64,000 nucleotides of DNA. Origin: Phylloscopus collybita. Lineage: Eukaryota; Chordata; Aves; Passeriformes; Phylloscopidae. The position numbers were made by a program, and so were the translations under genes. Within the stretch, counting starts at the first letter, position 1. Each line of letters begins with the position of its first letter. The stretch covers positions 13,303,501 through 13,367,500 of the forward strand of contig JAJNNQ010000009.1 of assembly GCA_027886175.1 (NCBI GenBank), written 5' to 3'. Below, one piece after another: positions 45,901 to 57,600 of the stretch. The notes under the pieces are model-generated. The model was not told the DNA's origin and did no database searches. It worked only from the letters and a program-made list of their open reading frames with translations.

Positions 45901-48119
45901 CATTGAAAGATTTGTTTAGATTTGATATCTTGGAAATTCATACAAATCAGAGCACTCCAGAAGTTGGCTATCAGTTTATGAGATACAGTGATTTCAAAAA
46001 CTGTGTTTTTCCTTATAGAATGGAAAAATAAGCACTAGGAAAACAGTTCAAGAGGAATAGAGATCCATGAGCCCTTAACTGCAATCATGGGGGAGATCCT
46101 AAGTTTGGATTTCAGTAGGGTCCTGTTTACAGAACTGAATTCCTGTGGAATAAAGTCATTCAGCTTAAGGTCACTGGCATTGGGAAAACTGCTTAGGGAA
46201 GAAGTGAAATCCAGCTCACTCCACAGACCTAAGGGAATGCAAGGCCCTTGCTGTTCTTTTTACCTCCCCTCAGCCCTCCTCATTTCACTTTATGTTCTGT
46301 TCTTCCCTCCCATCCCCATTCAGGGAACACAGTTTCATCTTTTCCTTGCTAAGGCACTTTTATTATCTTAATCACATCTCTCGTGGAAATACTCAAGGGC
46401 CAGAGAGTTTGCAAGGAGTGATTTCATGCTTGCATTCATGCTGGGAAAGAATCTACCACCTTCTGAAACACTGGGAGTACAAGCTTTTATTGTTTTTTAG
46501 TGCTGCCTGCTCAACTCTGCTTGTCCTATTTATTCACCCTGATTAGGCTGCCAAGGCTTGCTGAAAGGAGGCTTGACATTTACTTGTCTTTGACACTCCT
46601 TATGTAGTTCAAAGTATTACAAAATCAGCAGCAAGGACACCTTCCAGAGCCTCTGAGTCTGCACTCACCTTATTTACTTATTCATTCTTGGTGAATCATT
46701 GTCATAGCTGAAGAGAAGAAAAAGTTTACACAAATAAAGCTACTGAAAAATAGCATTTTTTAAAGTTTTATACTTTTAAATTAACTATTCCATCATTCCA
46801 CTCTTGAAGTGACTGTTACTGAAGCTATGTATCTTCAATACCGAGGGCAAGCAGAGATTGAAGTGTTACTGCATAAACTGCTTAGGATAATTCCCTGGTT
46901 TTCCCAACATGATATTTTCTTAGTTAATGAAACTAAAATTACAAGCAGAAAACACAGGGGAAAAAAAAAACCAAAACAAACTAAAAGTATTAAATTCAGG
47001 AATTTCTGTTGTATTTGTATATAATAAAATACTTCACAGTGCAGCTGTGAATACCTTGCATTCACATTTACAGGATGGTGAAAATAAAGAGCAATCAATG
47101 GAGCCTATCAAGGAAAACCCACATGCTTACTGAAAGGAATATGGGGAAGAACTTACCTTATGAGCTAATTCTCACTGAACTGTCTCCTACAGAGCTTCAT
47201 GCACTTTGTGCACTATCAGCAATGGGGACCAGAGGGGCCACAAGCAGTGGCATAGAGAGAATACCATTGTCTCTCTTTTGAAGAGATGGTATTGTTATAG
47301 CTGCCTGACCACTTTGGGTCTGGCAGCCTAATATGTCACTTTAAAACTGAGGTTTCAGTTCTGCGAAGTTCACATGATTTCTGGGAAAATGGAATCAGAA
47401 AAATTCATATTATATGCTTAGCACACCACTTGCCAGTGCAGGCTTTGGTCAGAGCACGGCATTTCTCAGGTCTTTCAGAACTGCTTAGATGTGTCACAAA
47501 TGCCCTTCATCACATTCAGTCTGTTAATGCTTAGCAATTATTAAAATCTATGAAAATTTTATAGTTAATATTCTAGAATTGCATTCTTTTTTTAAGTTTT
47601 TGAGATTTGAGTCTTGTTCTGTTTTGACTAAGGAAGTAGAATTTCCCTCTTTGGAGAGTACAGTAAGGAACTAACATCCCTCTTGCCGAGAACACAATAC
47701 TTCCTCAGATGATTTCACAGCCTCAAACACCCATAATTTACACGCTTGTCTTAGAAATTCATGTGACACCTAATCCAAGCCGATGGGCAAGGGAGAGAAG
47801 TAAAGTAACCCATTGTGAGATGATAAACTATGTTTTCATATCTACTGCAAAGCTGACTCTGCAAAGTTGCCTTCTTGCCTTAGGTAAAGTCAGATTCAAC
47901 TTGTCTTGTACAGAACAATTAATTTAGAGCAAACAGACTGGGGTGGTTTGAATCAATCTTTTACTCACACGTTAGATGGAGCGTGTCGCTGCAATTATTT
48001 GAACGGGGACTCCGGGAGCTGTATGAGTTATTTCCTGGGATTCGCTAGTGTGTGTTACCGCCGATAACTTCCCGAAGTTTTTAACTCGGGGAGGTCACGG
48101 CAAAGTAAGGCACAGAGGG

Positions 48120-48660
48120 AAACAGCATCCAGGTTCTCACCTTCCCGACCCGAGCCCCGAAAAGCCCCCGTTTGGCTCCAAACGCGGCGGAGCGGACGGA
48201 AGCGGCCCCGCCGCCCGGACCCTGCCCCTGCGGAGCCCCGGCAGGGATCCTGGCTCAGCCGGGATCCCGGGACAGCCCCCGCTCTGCCGGCGGCCGCTGA
48301 CCCGGGGCGGGCGGGGGTCAGCCCGGCCTCCCGGGCATCCTCCGGGGCGGGGGCAGCGCGGGCTGAGGGCAGCAGCCCGGCGGCGGAGCGGCTGGGCGCG
48401 ATGCCGCTGCAGCAGGGCTCTGCCCGGCTCCGGCAGCGCACGGTCCTCCTGGTGGGGATCGTGGTCCTGCTGGCCGCCCTCGTCCTCGCCGTCGTGCTGG
48501 CCTCTCTCCTGACTCACGGAAGGCAAGAGGTCAGTCCCAAAATGCTGAAGTGGAAGGACAGGGGGACCACTAAGAACTTGCAAGAAGTCGTCCTGGGAAG
48601 ATGCTACAACTACATCACGGCGCAGCACCCGGAGCTGGGGTGAGTGGAGGTCTGGGTCGT
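48120..48660 (+). promoter_or_regulatory. CD38: CD38 CpG-island promoter
   Basis: This GC- and CpG-rich block covers the 5' UTR and exon 1 of CD38 and is flanked by AT-rich DNA. No TATA box is visible near it. Overlapping open frames on both strands (up to 163 codons) are caused by the composition; only the frame from 48401 matches a known protein. Confidence 0.85.
48401..48639 (+). CDS. CD38: CD38 coding exon 1 (cytoplasmic tail, transmembrane helix, stalk)
   Basis: The protein starts MPLQQGSARLRQR. The hydrophobic segment TVLLVGIVVLLAALVLAVVL follows, then ASLLTHGRQEVSPKMLKWKD and RGTTKNLQEVVLGRCYNYIT. The visible cytoplasmic part, about 13 residues, is shorter than in human CD38 as I recall it. 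The GTTK...VLGRC block is the family signature. It ends phase 2 (CTGGG followed by GTGAGT). Confidence 0.94.
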
Positions 48661-51600
48661 GCCTCAGGTGTCAGGCGAGCAGCGCTGTCTCTCGCCTCCA
48701 CCCGGCCACGACCGCTGCATTCGCAGTCGCAGGGAGATAGCGGGAGGTTAAGAACCCTTGTTTTGTGGAAAAATGTGCAGACAGAAACTCGGTGCCCCAG
48801 TGGTGGCTTTTTAAGGAAACTACCTGCAGAGGCAATTAAAGTAACACTAATCCTAGGTCAGAGCAGAATCATAAATGGATTTTGCAACTTCCCTAATGCC
48901 AGCTGAAATAAAAGCTGAATTCTGACAGGTTTGAGTACATGGAGGTGAAGCAATTTGTGGTAAAGCTGATCTGACAAAATCCTGTAATGTGACACTGCAG
49001 TCCTGTAACCGGAACTGCACAGGAGGGAGGGGAAGAGAAGGTTGAACACAGATTTATAGGACAGACAAAAATGTTAGAGAAACATTGAGGAGTATCTTGG
49101 GGCTATCCAAAACTGGTTTTAGCATTTGGATAAGACTTTTTGATGAGCTCAGAGAGCTTGCATACAAAAATAGAGGTGGATCACAATACCAGTTCAGCAG
49201 TCCCTGGAAACATCTTCCCCCAGAGGTGGTCCTTGCACAGCTCATCACAGCAGGTAGTGCAATACCCCAGGCATCCCATCCCTGCTCTCCTGCAGAAGAG
49301 ATTCTATGGGCTCAGGTCTGCAACAGTGGATTTGAGATGAGAACTCATTTTCTGATCCCCTTTGTTGCAGAGAAAGGCAGAGTATGGAATAAGGAGTGCC
49401 CCAGGTCCCCCAGCAGGTACTGGGGACACCCAGACCCTCAGGACAGGATCCAGAGCAGCCAGGGTCTCTCAGCAGGGAACCATCTCTCCCTTCTGTGGCA
49501 CCAGCCACTCTGCTTTTTGTCTGCAGTGAGCCCCTGGCAGAATTTTCCATCACCCCGGGCTGAGTGCTGTGGGGCTGCCCCACACCTTGGCCAGGTGACA
49601 GAACCATCCTGGTCTTTGTCCCAAAAAAGGCAATTGCCACCTCTTGTTTTCATGACATTGAGCTGATGGGAACAAAGCTATAGTTTGAACAAAGTATGTA
49701 GTTTGCTTGCATTTGGGTTTCTTTTGGCTTTGGATATCCTGCACTGTATGAAAAAGCTGATCTGCAGTATTTGAAGGGTCATGTGGGAAATCATGGCCTG
49801 AGCACACACAGACTTGTTCATGCTTTCTTTACATTAAATAATTGCGTGGCTTTAGTGAGGGAAAAGAGGATTCTTTTGCAAATAAACTTTAAAAGCTCCT
49901 GAAACTTGAAAACTCATATATGCTTCTAAAAGCATAAATTAAGTTATTAAGTAATTATACACTCAATATTTAAATCTGAACTTGTTTTCAAGCCTAACAA
50001 TCTTTATTACATGGGCTCATTTCGTTCAAATTGGGGTGCTGAAGATGTGAAAACCACTTTTGTGTGACTATGCTTTCAGCCATGGCCGTGTGTGTTTTCA
50101 CTGACAACACAGTCTGAATTTGGACCACAAATATCTCTAGGAATGATTTGTTTAGGCAATTAATTCAAGGACAGTTTTAAAAATATCATAAATCCACAAT
50201 CTCAAGCTTTCTTAAAAGTTTGTTATTACAAAGTGCAAAATTTTGGGCTATTCATAATCCAACAGTGCTTAACACCTTTGTGGCTGTGAGCTCACTTTCT
50301 TTCAGATTAATTGACTTCTGTATAGTAGGAGTCTTTTTTTGTTTTGTTCTATTTTATTTAGAAGACTTTTTTTTTTCTAAAGCATAGAGCACAGAAGAAG
50401 GAAAAATATGCTTGTTTATGTACATCTGAAATGTTCAGAGGTTTCCTGAATGGAGAATTACATGCAGGTTCTTTTCTGGGAATCAAACCCAAGATCACTC
50501 ATTTCTGATTGTGCTGAGCTCCGTGCAGTTTGTGATGTAACCAACCACTTCTGTCACTGACACTTTCTGATAATGAGCTGGGTGCCTGTAGGACACATCA
50601 GAGAGTGGGATCTTTCATCCCTCTCTCTTTCAAGATTCAGATTTCTAAAGCTTCCTAAGGTAGGCCTTGTATCCTCTGCTGTATGGGATCTGTGGTGCAC
50701 TTAATCAAAGAGAAGAGTAGGAACAGGGAACTGAGCTGATGGGCAGTCTTATGAGCTGGGCAAGCTGTGCCCTGTACTCTGCCAGGACTGCTCTTGCCAC
50801 TACTTCCCACCCATGGGAACATTGTTATTTTGGTTAGCTTCTCATTTTCTCATAAATTTGTCCATATTCTGTTCTTGCCCTTTTAATCTTACACTGACAC
50901 GTGCAATTTTTAATAAAGATCTGCTTTTAGTAAACTCATGGAGATTTCCTTGTATTTCTATGTGGTTTTTTTAATATCACAGTCACTAAGTTCCACCTTT
51001 GATGATATTTTCTGAACATAAAATCTATTCACTGTGGTAGTTACTGATATTTACTACCTTTTGGAGTGCCATATTTCAAATTGGAAGAGCTGGCAGGTTT
51101 TGAAAGAAAAGGGGATTGTTGACATATGACTATGGATATTATACAATTCCTGGTTATCACAGATGGATTTAACAGAGTTCTACAGCCTCCATGTAGATCT
51201 GCTTTTGCATCTGTATGCTGTAAATCATTTAAGAAGGCCTCTGACATGTTAGTGTACACCTTCACTATCACAACTCTTTAATCCTTGAGCATACCTCCTT
51301 GCACTGCCCTTACTGGAACCCTTATACCATGCCCAGCCAGCTCGTTCTGGTTGTGCTCTTCTCCTTTCCAGTACAATCTTTGGGCTGAACCCAAGCCCAG
51401 AGGGGCCACTGAAAGGCTCTTGCTGTCTGCTGTTGAGTTTTGTAAACACCTCATGCAGTCAGAATTTATCCCGTTGATTTGCTTTTTCTTCAAGTTCATC
51501 AAAAGTCTGCATTGAACTTGCTCACAGAAGGACATTTCTCTGGTACTGTATTACAGCATCTGCCAGTAATAATTGTGTTCAACTGCTTTTGTGCAATACA

Positions 51601-54600
51601 TCCTCAGGTTTATTTCTGCTGCTGGCTGGCTGACCCTTAACATTTGTACACGCAATTTCCTTAGTCTTCCTGCATAAACTTTGTCATGACAAAGTTTGTG
51701 AGGAAGAGGAAGAGAATACCAAACATTTCAATGAAGCATTTTCAATACTAGCCCTATTTTTTAGGAAGAAATGTGGGTGGTGGAGCAGTGGGCTTTAGGA
51801 AATTTGCTCCCTTCATTCAGATTCACAGACCTACATACTGACAGTAAAGAATAATATTTCTCTTTTGACATCCCTGGAAAATACTGGCTCCAAAGCAACA
51901 CTTTGTCACAGCTTGGTAGTCTTAGTTTTTTTTCAACATTAACAGAAGCTAGAAGTTCTTATTTCACTAGTCTTGTAAAAATCCCTCACGGCCATCGGTA
52001 TGTATGGTAGTTTTGGCTGAGTAAAGCCAAAAGCAGTTTGGTCTGAAGAAACAATTTGACCTCCAATTACTTGGTCCTCTCCAGCAGTACGGACTCCCTC
52101 TTGTGGCTCAGGACCCGCTCTCAAGGCTCGCCTCGCCTCATGCAGCGCCAGGTTTCCAAGAATTTATCCCTGCTAGAATCAGAGCCGGGAGCGCTGCAGG
52201 CTCACCTGCGCAGGTCAGGGAATTCAGCAGATCCCTGCTGACAGAGAGCACTTGTGGTGACACCGTAACTCAGTCATCCCTCGCAGGATGCTGCTTATGA
52301 TGGTTTGGCACCTCTGTACCTGTTGGGGCAGAAAAAGTGGCAACAGCTGTAGCCAAGTTAACTGGTTGAGGTTTCCTCTTCACCACGTTTGAATTGGCAG
52401 GCTGAGGTCAGGAGCCAGCGGCACTCTGTGACCTGGGGAAGGAGTGGAGAAGACACTTGCCTTAAAGGTCATAGTCACCAATGCCCAAAGCATAAATGAT
52501 GCCCTTTTTTGCATCTAGAAATAACTGAATTTACATTTGCAGCTTGAGAGGATTTTTATTCTCAGCTAATGACTACCCCCCACCCCTCACATCTGCAGTC
52601 AATTCTCGGTCTTTAATTCACAGAATCACACAATGGGTCAGGTTTGAAGGGACTACAGAAGGTCAGCTGGTCCATCCTCCATGCCCAAGCAGGATCATCC
52701 TAGAGCACATTACACAGGGTTTTGTCCAGAGAAGCTGGCAAGGACCTACTATTTAAAAATTGTTCAAAGTCAAGCCAGCTTATTTTTTGTCTAACTTCTG
52801 ACAAGAAGAGACCACCAAGGACACAGACAGGGGGCAGTTTCAATAACACATATAACTGCCAGGCCAAACAATGCCACCGTGCCTGACTTTGCATTAAGCA
52901 GTGCAAAAACCTGATGGCGAAGCTGAAAGTGTAAAACTTCAATACATTTTTCATGCAATCTTATGTGGACACAGAATATGTTTCCCCCTTAAATATAATT
53001 AGATCAACCAATGTTGTCTTTATTGTTAGTGGCAAGTTCTGTTGTAATGAATTTTAACAGTCTATAATTCCATTAAATATAGCAAGAGTATATAACATGC
53101 CCAGGAGAGCTCTGTCTCCTGACTGCACAGTCATAAATGCATTTTGCCTTCCCATTCCTTTGCAGCCTGTGGAGATGGAGATAGATTTTGTCAAAAAGAA
53201 CATATGGACCATGATTTTGTGTGAGATACTATTGCATTCACAGCATAATTTCTTCCCAAAAGAAATCTGGGGCTTGTTGTATGCTTACTTTTGCATTTTG
53301 CCTTCATGCTTTACTAGGCATTTTTAATCTAATTTCTTTGTGTTTGTTCACTGATTGTTAATGCTTTCACATCAAGCTTGGTACTAAATAACCATGATTT
53401 GATTCAGTGTCACAAGAATCCTTGATTTATTTTTATATGCCACGATATTTTACTGAAATTTACTGAGATTTGTTTTTTTCATTGGGAAAATATGCCTTAC
53501 ATGAGAGAAACCATTACTGAACCAGTCTTCTGAAGAATACAAGTTACTATCCAAATGTAATGCATCAGACCCTCTTAGAGTGCTCTGCAGATTTCTAAAG
53601 CTTCCTAATTTGAAATCCATCAAACTGCAAAGGACTTAGTGTTTCTTTGTTTGTGAGAATACGCTTGTGCTGGTTTGAAAGCAAAACCAGTGAGACTCCC
53701 AGTCAGAGATACAATTTAATAGGAGAAGAGAGGAAAAAAAAAGGTAAAATAAAATAAATGGAGCAATACAACCTGACACCCTGTTGCTCAGGGTGTTTGA
53801 AGCAGTCCAAAAGTAAGTCCTCCTGGAGTGGCAAATGTGGTTCTGTTGGAGTAGAGATGATCCTGAGAGAGAAGGGTCCAGTCTTCCTCCAGGAATCCAG
53901 TGGAACCAGATGAGATGTTCTTATCAAAGCAGTGATTCCATCTGGTAGCTCTTGTCTCCTCTGAGAGTTCAGTGGATAGAAGCTGCTCGTGATGTCTCAA
54001 ACCCTGGATTATATCCAAGTGGGAATGCTTGGCTCCTCCCCTGGGCAGAGCATCTCACAATGGGATGATCTCATTCTATGAGTCATGCAGTGGGTCCTTG
54101 ATGGCCCATTAACCAGAGATAACTCCCTGAGGAAGTTATCTATGAGTCATGTGGCAAGGCATTGTTAGGCTCGTTAACAGAAGATAAGGAAAACACTGCC
54201 CCACCTTTGCTCCAACGGCTCATGGGGATAGAATACATACCTTGGGCACAATTTTACATTGTAACCTAGGACAACGCTTTCTAAAAAAAATTTGTTATCG
54301 TTGCTGTGCCATCTTTTTTGGTCCCAGAGCAAACAAAAGGCTTTATTTGCACTGTGTGGAAAAGGACATGGGTCTGGTGACAAGCTGAATGTGACCCATC
54401 AGTGGGCCCTTGTGACATAAGCCAAATGAGCTGCATGAGAAGGAGCATTGGCAGCAGGGGGACAGAGGGGACCTGTCCCCTTGGCTCACCCCTGGTGAGA
54501 TGCATCCCCAGTGCTGGGTCCAGTTCTGGTCTTGTCACTACAAGGGGGTAAGGGACACACCTGGAACACATCTAGTGAAGGACCATGAAGATGATTGAAG

Positions 54601-57600
54601 TGTCTGAGATACAGAGAGGCATTGAGAGTGCTGAGACTGTCCAGCCTGGAGAAGGGAAGGCTCAAGGTGATAAATACCAGATGAGGGGAGTAAAGAAGAG
54701 AGATTCAGGTTTTCCTCAATGGCATTCAGTTGCAGGACAAGAGGCAATGGACATTAATTAATGTACAGAAAATTCTATTTCAACATAGGGAAAAAATCAG
54801 TTTGTTTTTTTTTTTTTTTAAATGAGGGTGATCAAAGACTGGAACAGGTTGACTGGAGACTTTGTGGAGGCTCCATCCTTGGAGACATTCAAAACTAGAT
54901 GGATCCTGGTCCTGAGCAACCTTCTCTGAGACAGAGGTTGGACTAGATGATCACCAGAAGTGCCTTCCTTGTCTTTCATTTCTTAGGAAATTCTTTTATA
55001 CTTGTAAGACGTCCTCTGGAAAACTAGGACAAACAGCAATGAAGAAATGTTTTGGCTCATCTCTAATGAAAATTGTGTTGGTGTTTTGTTCCTACATCTG
55101 GTTTGTCTCTCAGCATTAAGATGAGCACGGTAGCATCATAGTAACAGACTGCTTATTAAAATACCCAAGTCCTAACATTTGTGTATGCCATTATATTCCC
55201 CTCCCTATTTCATGTGCTTGTGTGCTGACTTTAATACCTTTTCTATGTTAGCCTTTGTTATATGAAACCTGAACTGCTCTGCTTTTCATTTCTAATGTCC
55301 TTCAATGTTTATAACAATGCTGGGGTTTTTTACAATTGTTTTTCCCTAAATTGTATACAAGTGACTTTGACTGTTCTAGTAATCTCATGGTAGCAAAGAT
55401 ATCATTATAAATATTAACAATTGTTTGAGTCTTACTTAAAAGTACACATCTATTGAAATATGCTATACTGATCTTTAATGGGTAACTGGAATATAATGTT
55501 TAGTAGGCACAAATATACAGTGATTAGTACTTGAGAATATAGAGATGGGGTTACTGGCTCGAGTTTGTCCTTCAAAAGAGTCCTCATGCTGCTTAAAGCT
55601 AGTTTCCATAACTACTCTGGGCTGTAAGGTAGGACTCTGTTTGTATTTTGTTGTCATCTCTTTCTAAAGAAAGTTCATTAGAAAGAATTAGTTTTCTTTT
55701 AGTAAGAGACAAGTTCATGGGGCAGCTATAATTTATTTGTTCTTGAGTTAATTAATCACCAGCATATTTATTTGTGCTCTTCTGGAGTATAAATGCCATT
55801 CCTAGGCTTTGAAAAGCCATCCAGTCCTGTGCAAAGCTCAGGCTCAGTTCTGTGCTGAAGATCTACCCTCCCACACTGTAACTCCCCAGGCAACCCAAGG
55901 TCTGAGAGTCCAGCACGGGTAAGGGGGAGCTGTCAAAAGGTACATTGTCTTTTGTCCATGGCCAACATCAGTGTACTGCTAAGGTACAGAAACACTGTTG
56001 CAATCTGAATTTATCTCTCACTTGACAGCAATACGTCAACTCACCTATCAGTTTTCTGTATTGAGCTTTTATAATAGAAAAATTGTTATGAAATTACTCC
56101 ATATTGCTCATGTACACAAACATTTTACATTAATTTTACAGTGTATAGATATTTAATGGTTCTTACTGCAAGATTCTGTAGGATTTAAATAATTTTTTTT
56201 CACATTTGGTTTAGTTTACACATATTGCATCACTATATTAAAATATCCTTGCAGTCAAAATCTCCTTTGGTTTTAATCCCAGATACTAGGGAGAATATTA
56301 TTCTGTCAGTACTGACCTTCTACTTGTTAATCAGAAGTATTTGCTGATGAAATACTTTTCAACTTAGTTTTTCACTGTAACACTTTGCAGCTATTTGGTC
56401 ATGCACAGTCAGCTGCCTGTTCTCTACCTTCTCTCTTGTTTATTGCTTTTATAGAATTGACTCTACAGGGCAGGTGTCTGTCTAAATTATAGCACCACCC
56501 TAGGATTGAAATTATTAAATATTTTTATGAGTTTGTAGCTGAAAAGGGGAATACTGTTCTCTCCCATTTTTCCTTGCTTCTATTCTCCTATAACATCTGT
56601 AGAGGTGTCAGTGAAAAAAACCCCACACTCAGAGGTGATATCATTCAGCTGTCATTGCCAAGGTATGGTTAAAACTCAAGAGCTGTTTAACACCTCAGAA
56701 CACCATAAGGAAATATAACTCTTGTTATGCATGGGATAGGAGAATAGATCCTTTTTCCCTCTAGGGTCAAATGAAAGTCTGTCTCAAGTGTCCAAGGAAA
56801 AAAACACACTAAAAATGCATTCTGTCTTCCCAGGAGATGACTACAAAATAAGGAATTATCAAGGATCTCCCTCACAGGTGTACTAAATCTCTGATTTGTT
56901 CCCGTGTCTGTCCTGCTGACAGAGCCCACCCTTGAAGCAGGGACTTCTCCCAAATTACTGTATTTACACCACATCCCAGCAGCTTTAGTTCTGTTAAAAC
57001 AAACAAACAAGCAAAACAAAACAGTGTGGTGCAAGTTCATGTTATGAGTGGAAAAAAGTGAAAGTGCATTAAGCCTTTGAATATTTCTCTGTACATACTT
57101 TAATTTAGATCACTGGTATGGAAGGGTTCTTAGAAGTTTAATATTAACATTAAAACTCTACAACAAATACCCTTTCTGATCAAAGGGTAAGATGTCAGCT
57201 AAACTTTATTCCCTCTGTATCTATTGATGACATGGCCCTCACTTGGAAGTTTAAACTATAGAGCAACTATGACCCTCTGTCAAATTGCAGTCCAGGTAAG
57301 ACTTCTGCCGTTCTGGAAGCCCTGTTCCACTTATAGGGTATCTCTGAAAACACCACCTGCTTTAGCAGCTCGTTTTTTCACCCAGGGAGGCTGAAATCCA
57401 GGCAGCAAAACGATCTGCTTGTGTAGATGAACCCTTCAGTGGTGACAGCTGCCACCTCTTGGCTCGGCCCTTCCCAGAAGGGTGATAAGGCTCAGTGTTG
57501 TCCTGCAGCACCAATTCCCGACTCACATAAAACACTCCAGGAGCTGTAAACCAAAGCCACAAACACTCCTGCCCTTAAAACCTTCTTATTGCTGCCAAAG

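Larger units (their letters stand above)
31623..48400. other. BST1-CD38 intergenic region (includes BST1 3' UTR and CD38 5' flank)
   Basis: This 16.8 kb stretch begins with the presumed BST1 3' UTR and ends in the CD38 CpG island. It contains T/G-rich sequence (33057-33123), a weak LTR-like piece (about 37480-37760), a (TA)n tract (38282-38300), a CR1-like scrap near 39697, an LTR-like element (39976-40313 and perhaps beyond) and a CR1 end (42881-42945). The remainder is AT-rich, and I find no protein-coding gene in it. Confidence 0.8.

Noticed and set aside
48048..48628. Frames of 128-163 codons overlapping CD38 exon 1 in other frames
   Set aside because: They are shadows of the CpG island. 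The 48401 frame alone encodes the type II membrane segment and family signature.
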